This document shows positions 62,901-64,000 of a stretch of 64,000 bases of DNA, piece after piece. Made by a program: the position numbers and the translations under genes. Source of the stretch: Carallia brachiata (taxonomy: Eukaryota > Streptophyta > Magnoliopsida > Malpighiales > Rhizophoraceae); assembly GCA_021464245.1 (NCBI GenBank), contig JADCRB010000094.1, positions 81,357-145,356 of the forward strand. The letters are read 5' to 3'. Positions within the stretch are counted from its first letter, which is position 1; each line of letters starts with the position of its first letter. The notes under the pieces were generated by a model. The model was not told the DNA's origin, searched no databases, and was given only the letters and a program-made list of their open reading frames with translations.

Positions 62901-64000
62901 GCAACAACAATAATAAATTGGGCAACAAACAAATGATGATTTTTTTCTTTTTATTTTTATTGCACATTTATAAATATTGTTGTAAAAAATTTCTTATTTA
63001 TTATATTATAAATAATTTCTTAGGCAAATTCCTCCTTCTATGTAAAAGAAAAAAAGAAAGGCCGGGCTTAAAGGACGACCTTTCTGCTCTTTTTAGCTGC
63101 CGCAACGTAAAACTAGTCAGAATAAATATGTAAGCAATTGCACGGTAATTTTTCGAAATTTCAATTGTCACTGACCAAAAATAAATGCCACAGTAATGGG
63201 TACTAATTTTGTGCTACTTTAAGTACCTGAAATGGGCAAATCTAAAAACCTTCTCCTCCCCATTTGTGAATCATTAATTGAAGAGGATTGAATGCTGGGG
63301 AGCTTGGCCGGTAAAGGACGCGCTAGTTGACAAGTACTCTCATTCTATCGGTCCAGCCCGAGAAGGAAAATGTGCCATGCAACCGACCTCTGCACCCTAG
63401 TCGTGGCCTACCACAAAAATGCCTGTTCAGGACCACACTGCCTTTCAACTTGGTGCAATGCAAAAGTTCTTGAACATACGCAATAAAGAGTAATCTTGAT
63501 AGTATGCTAAATGCACCTGTTTTTATCCTCTTTTTGTGGCATTCAAAGGACCAAGTTCAGAGAATCTGAATTCACACTAAGGCAGCCAGACGCTTTCACA
63601 AACGATATTGTCATGTTCCCATTCCACAAAATGAACAGTTGTTGGATTTGTACTTCGTAGTGATATCAATTAATTAGATAACCCAGTAAACATCTAACCC
63701 TAGATTAAATCTTAAAAGTAGCATTGTTTCGCGTTGAAATTTTCCTTATCCTTCGTCTGGTAAACAAAAATTAGTAAAAGCATTAGTAGTCCTAATACTT
63801 TTCCTTTTAAAAAAAAATAAAAAAATTCATGGTTGCCAAATTAAGTCTGTTTTTGAGTTCTATGGTTTATTGGTTTATAATGCAACATAACAAAAAACTA
63901 AAGGTTACGTCTTTTTTCTTTTTTTTCAATTGATTTAGTGGGTTTGTTAATTTGTTTGTTTGGCACACAATTAATTAATTAATTAATTTTTCCTAATTAA
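59964..64000. other. Intergenic DNA at the right end
   Basis: No gene recognised. On the minus strand, 62,340-62,040 holds short frames (GAGAKRIVLTKFIVGDKDVG, NLGIPIIDGHHF) broken by stops. They could be a decayed gene fragment but match no family I know. The last 40 bp is an (AATT)n-like run. Confidence 0.4.

Overview
This is nuclear DNA of a dicot plant, probably a rosid (the family cannot be fixed from the sequence). The evidence is AT-rich intergenic DNA, GT-AG introns, plant-only gene families (CIF peptide, CrRLK1L kinase, BEL1-like TALE homeodomain, dehydrin), an LTR retrotransposon and many MITE-sized inverted-repeat elements.

Left third (1-25,000). This part is built on a large inverted duplication around a DnaJ-X cochaperone gene (14,497-17,948, +). 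Each arm carries a gene for a CASPARIAN STRIP INTEGRITY FACTOR (CIF)-type sulfated peptide. The copy in arm B (21,170-22,205, +) is intact with three exons. The copy in arm A (exons at 9,846-9,762, 9,082-9,033 and 2,923-2,774, -) has lost its usual start codon and its intron-2 donor, and its intron 2 holds a complete 5.84-kb LTR retrotransposon (2,986-8,826) flanked by the 5-bp target duplication ACAAG. That element has a primer-binding site, a polypurine tract and a gag ORF but no recognisable pol. Between gag and the 3' LTR it carries a frameshifted WUSCHEL-related homeobox (WOX) sequence with homeodomain, WUS-box and EAR-like tail, apparently a captured host gene.

Middle (25,000-30,000). 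This stretch is gene-poor. It holds several inverted-repeat elements, some with clear target duplications, and related copies lie at 11-13 kb and 18-19 kb.

Gene-rich part (31,000-54,000). In order: a RING-H2 protein (+), an ABRE-associated Y-type dehydrin (+), proteasome ATPase RPT4 (-, 10 exons, complete 399 aa), a BUPS-type CrRLK1L receptor kinase (+, one exon, divergent from RPT4), a small OXS3-like protein (+), an unresolved minus-strand region, and a BEL1-like homeodomain gene (-). The DnaJ and BEL1-like genes each contain one single-base indel in an otherwise perfectly conserved reading frame; these are either assembly errors or real null alleles.

Right end (54,200-64,000). No gene is recognised. 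It contains AT-rich DNA, a partly duplicated 170-bp unit, a hAT-like MITE with an 8-bp target duplication, and simple repeats.

The genes are independent single-copy loci and not a pathway cluster. The most unusual content is the WOX sequence carried inside the gag-only retrotransposon, and the insertion of that element into a CIF paralogue.
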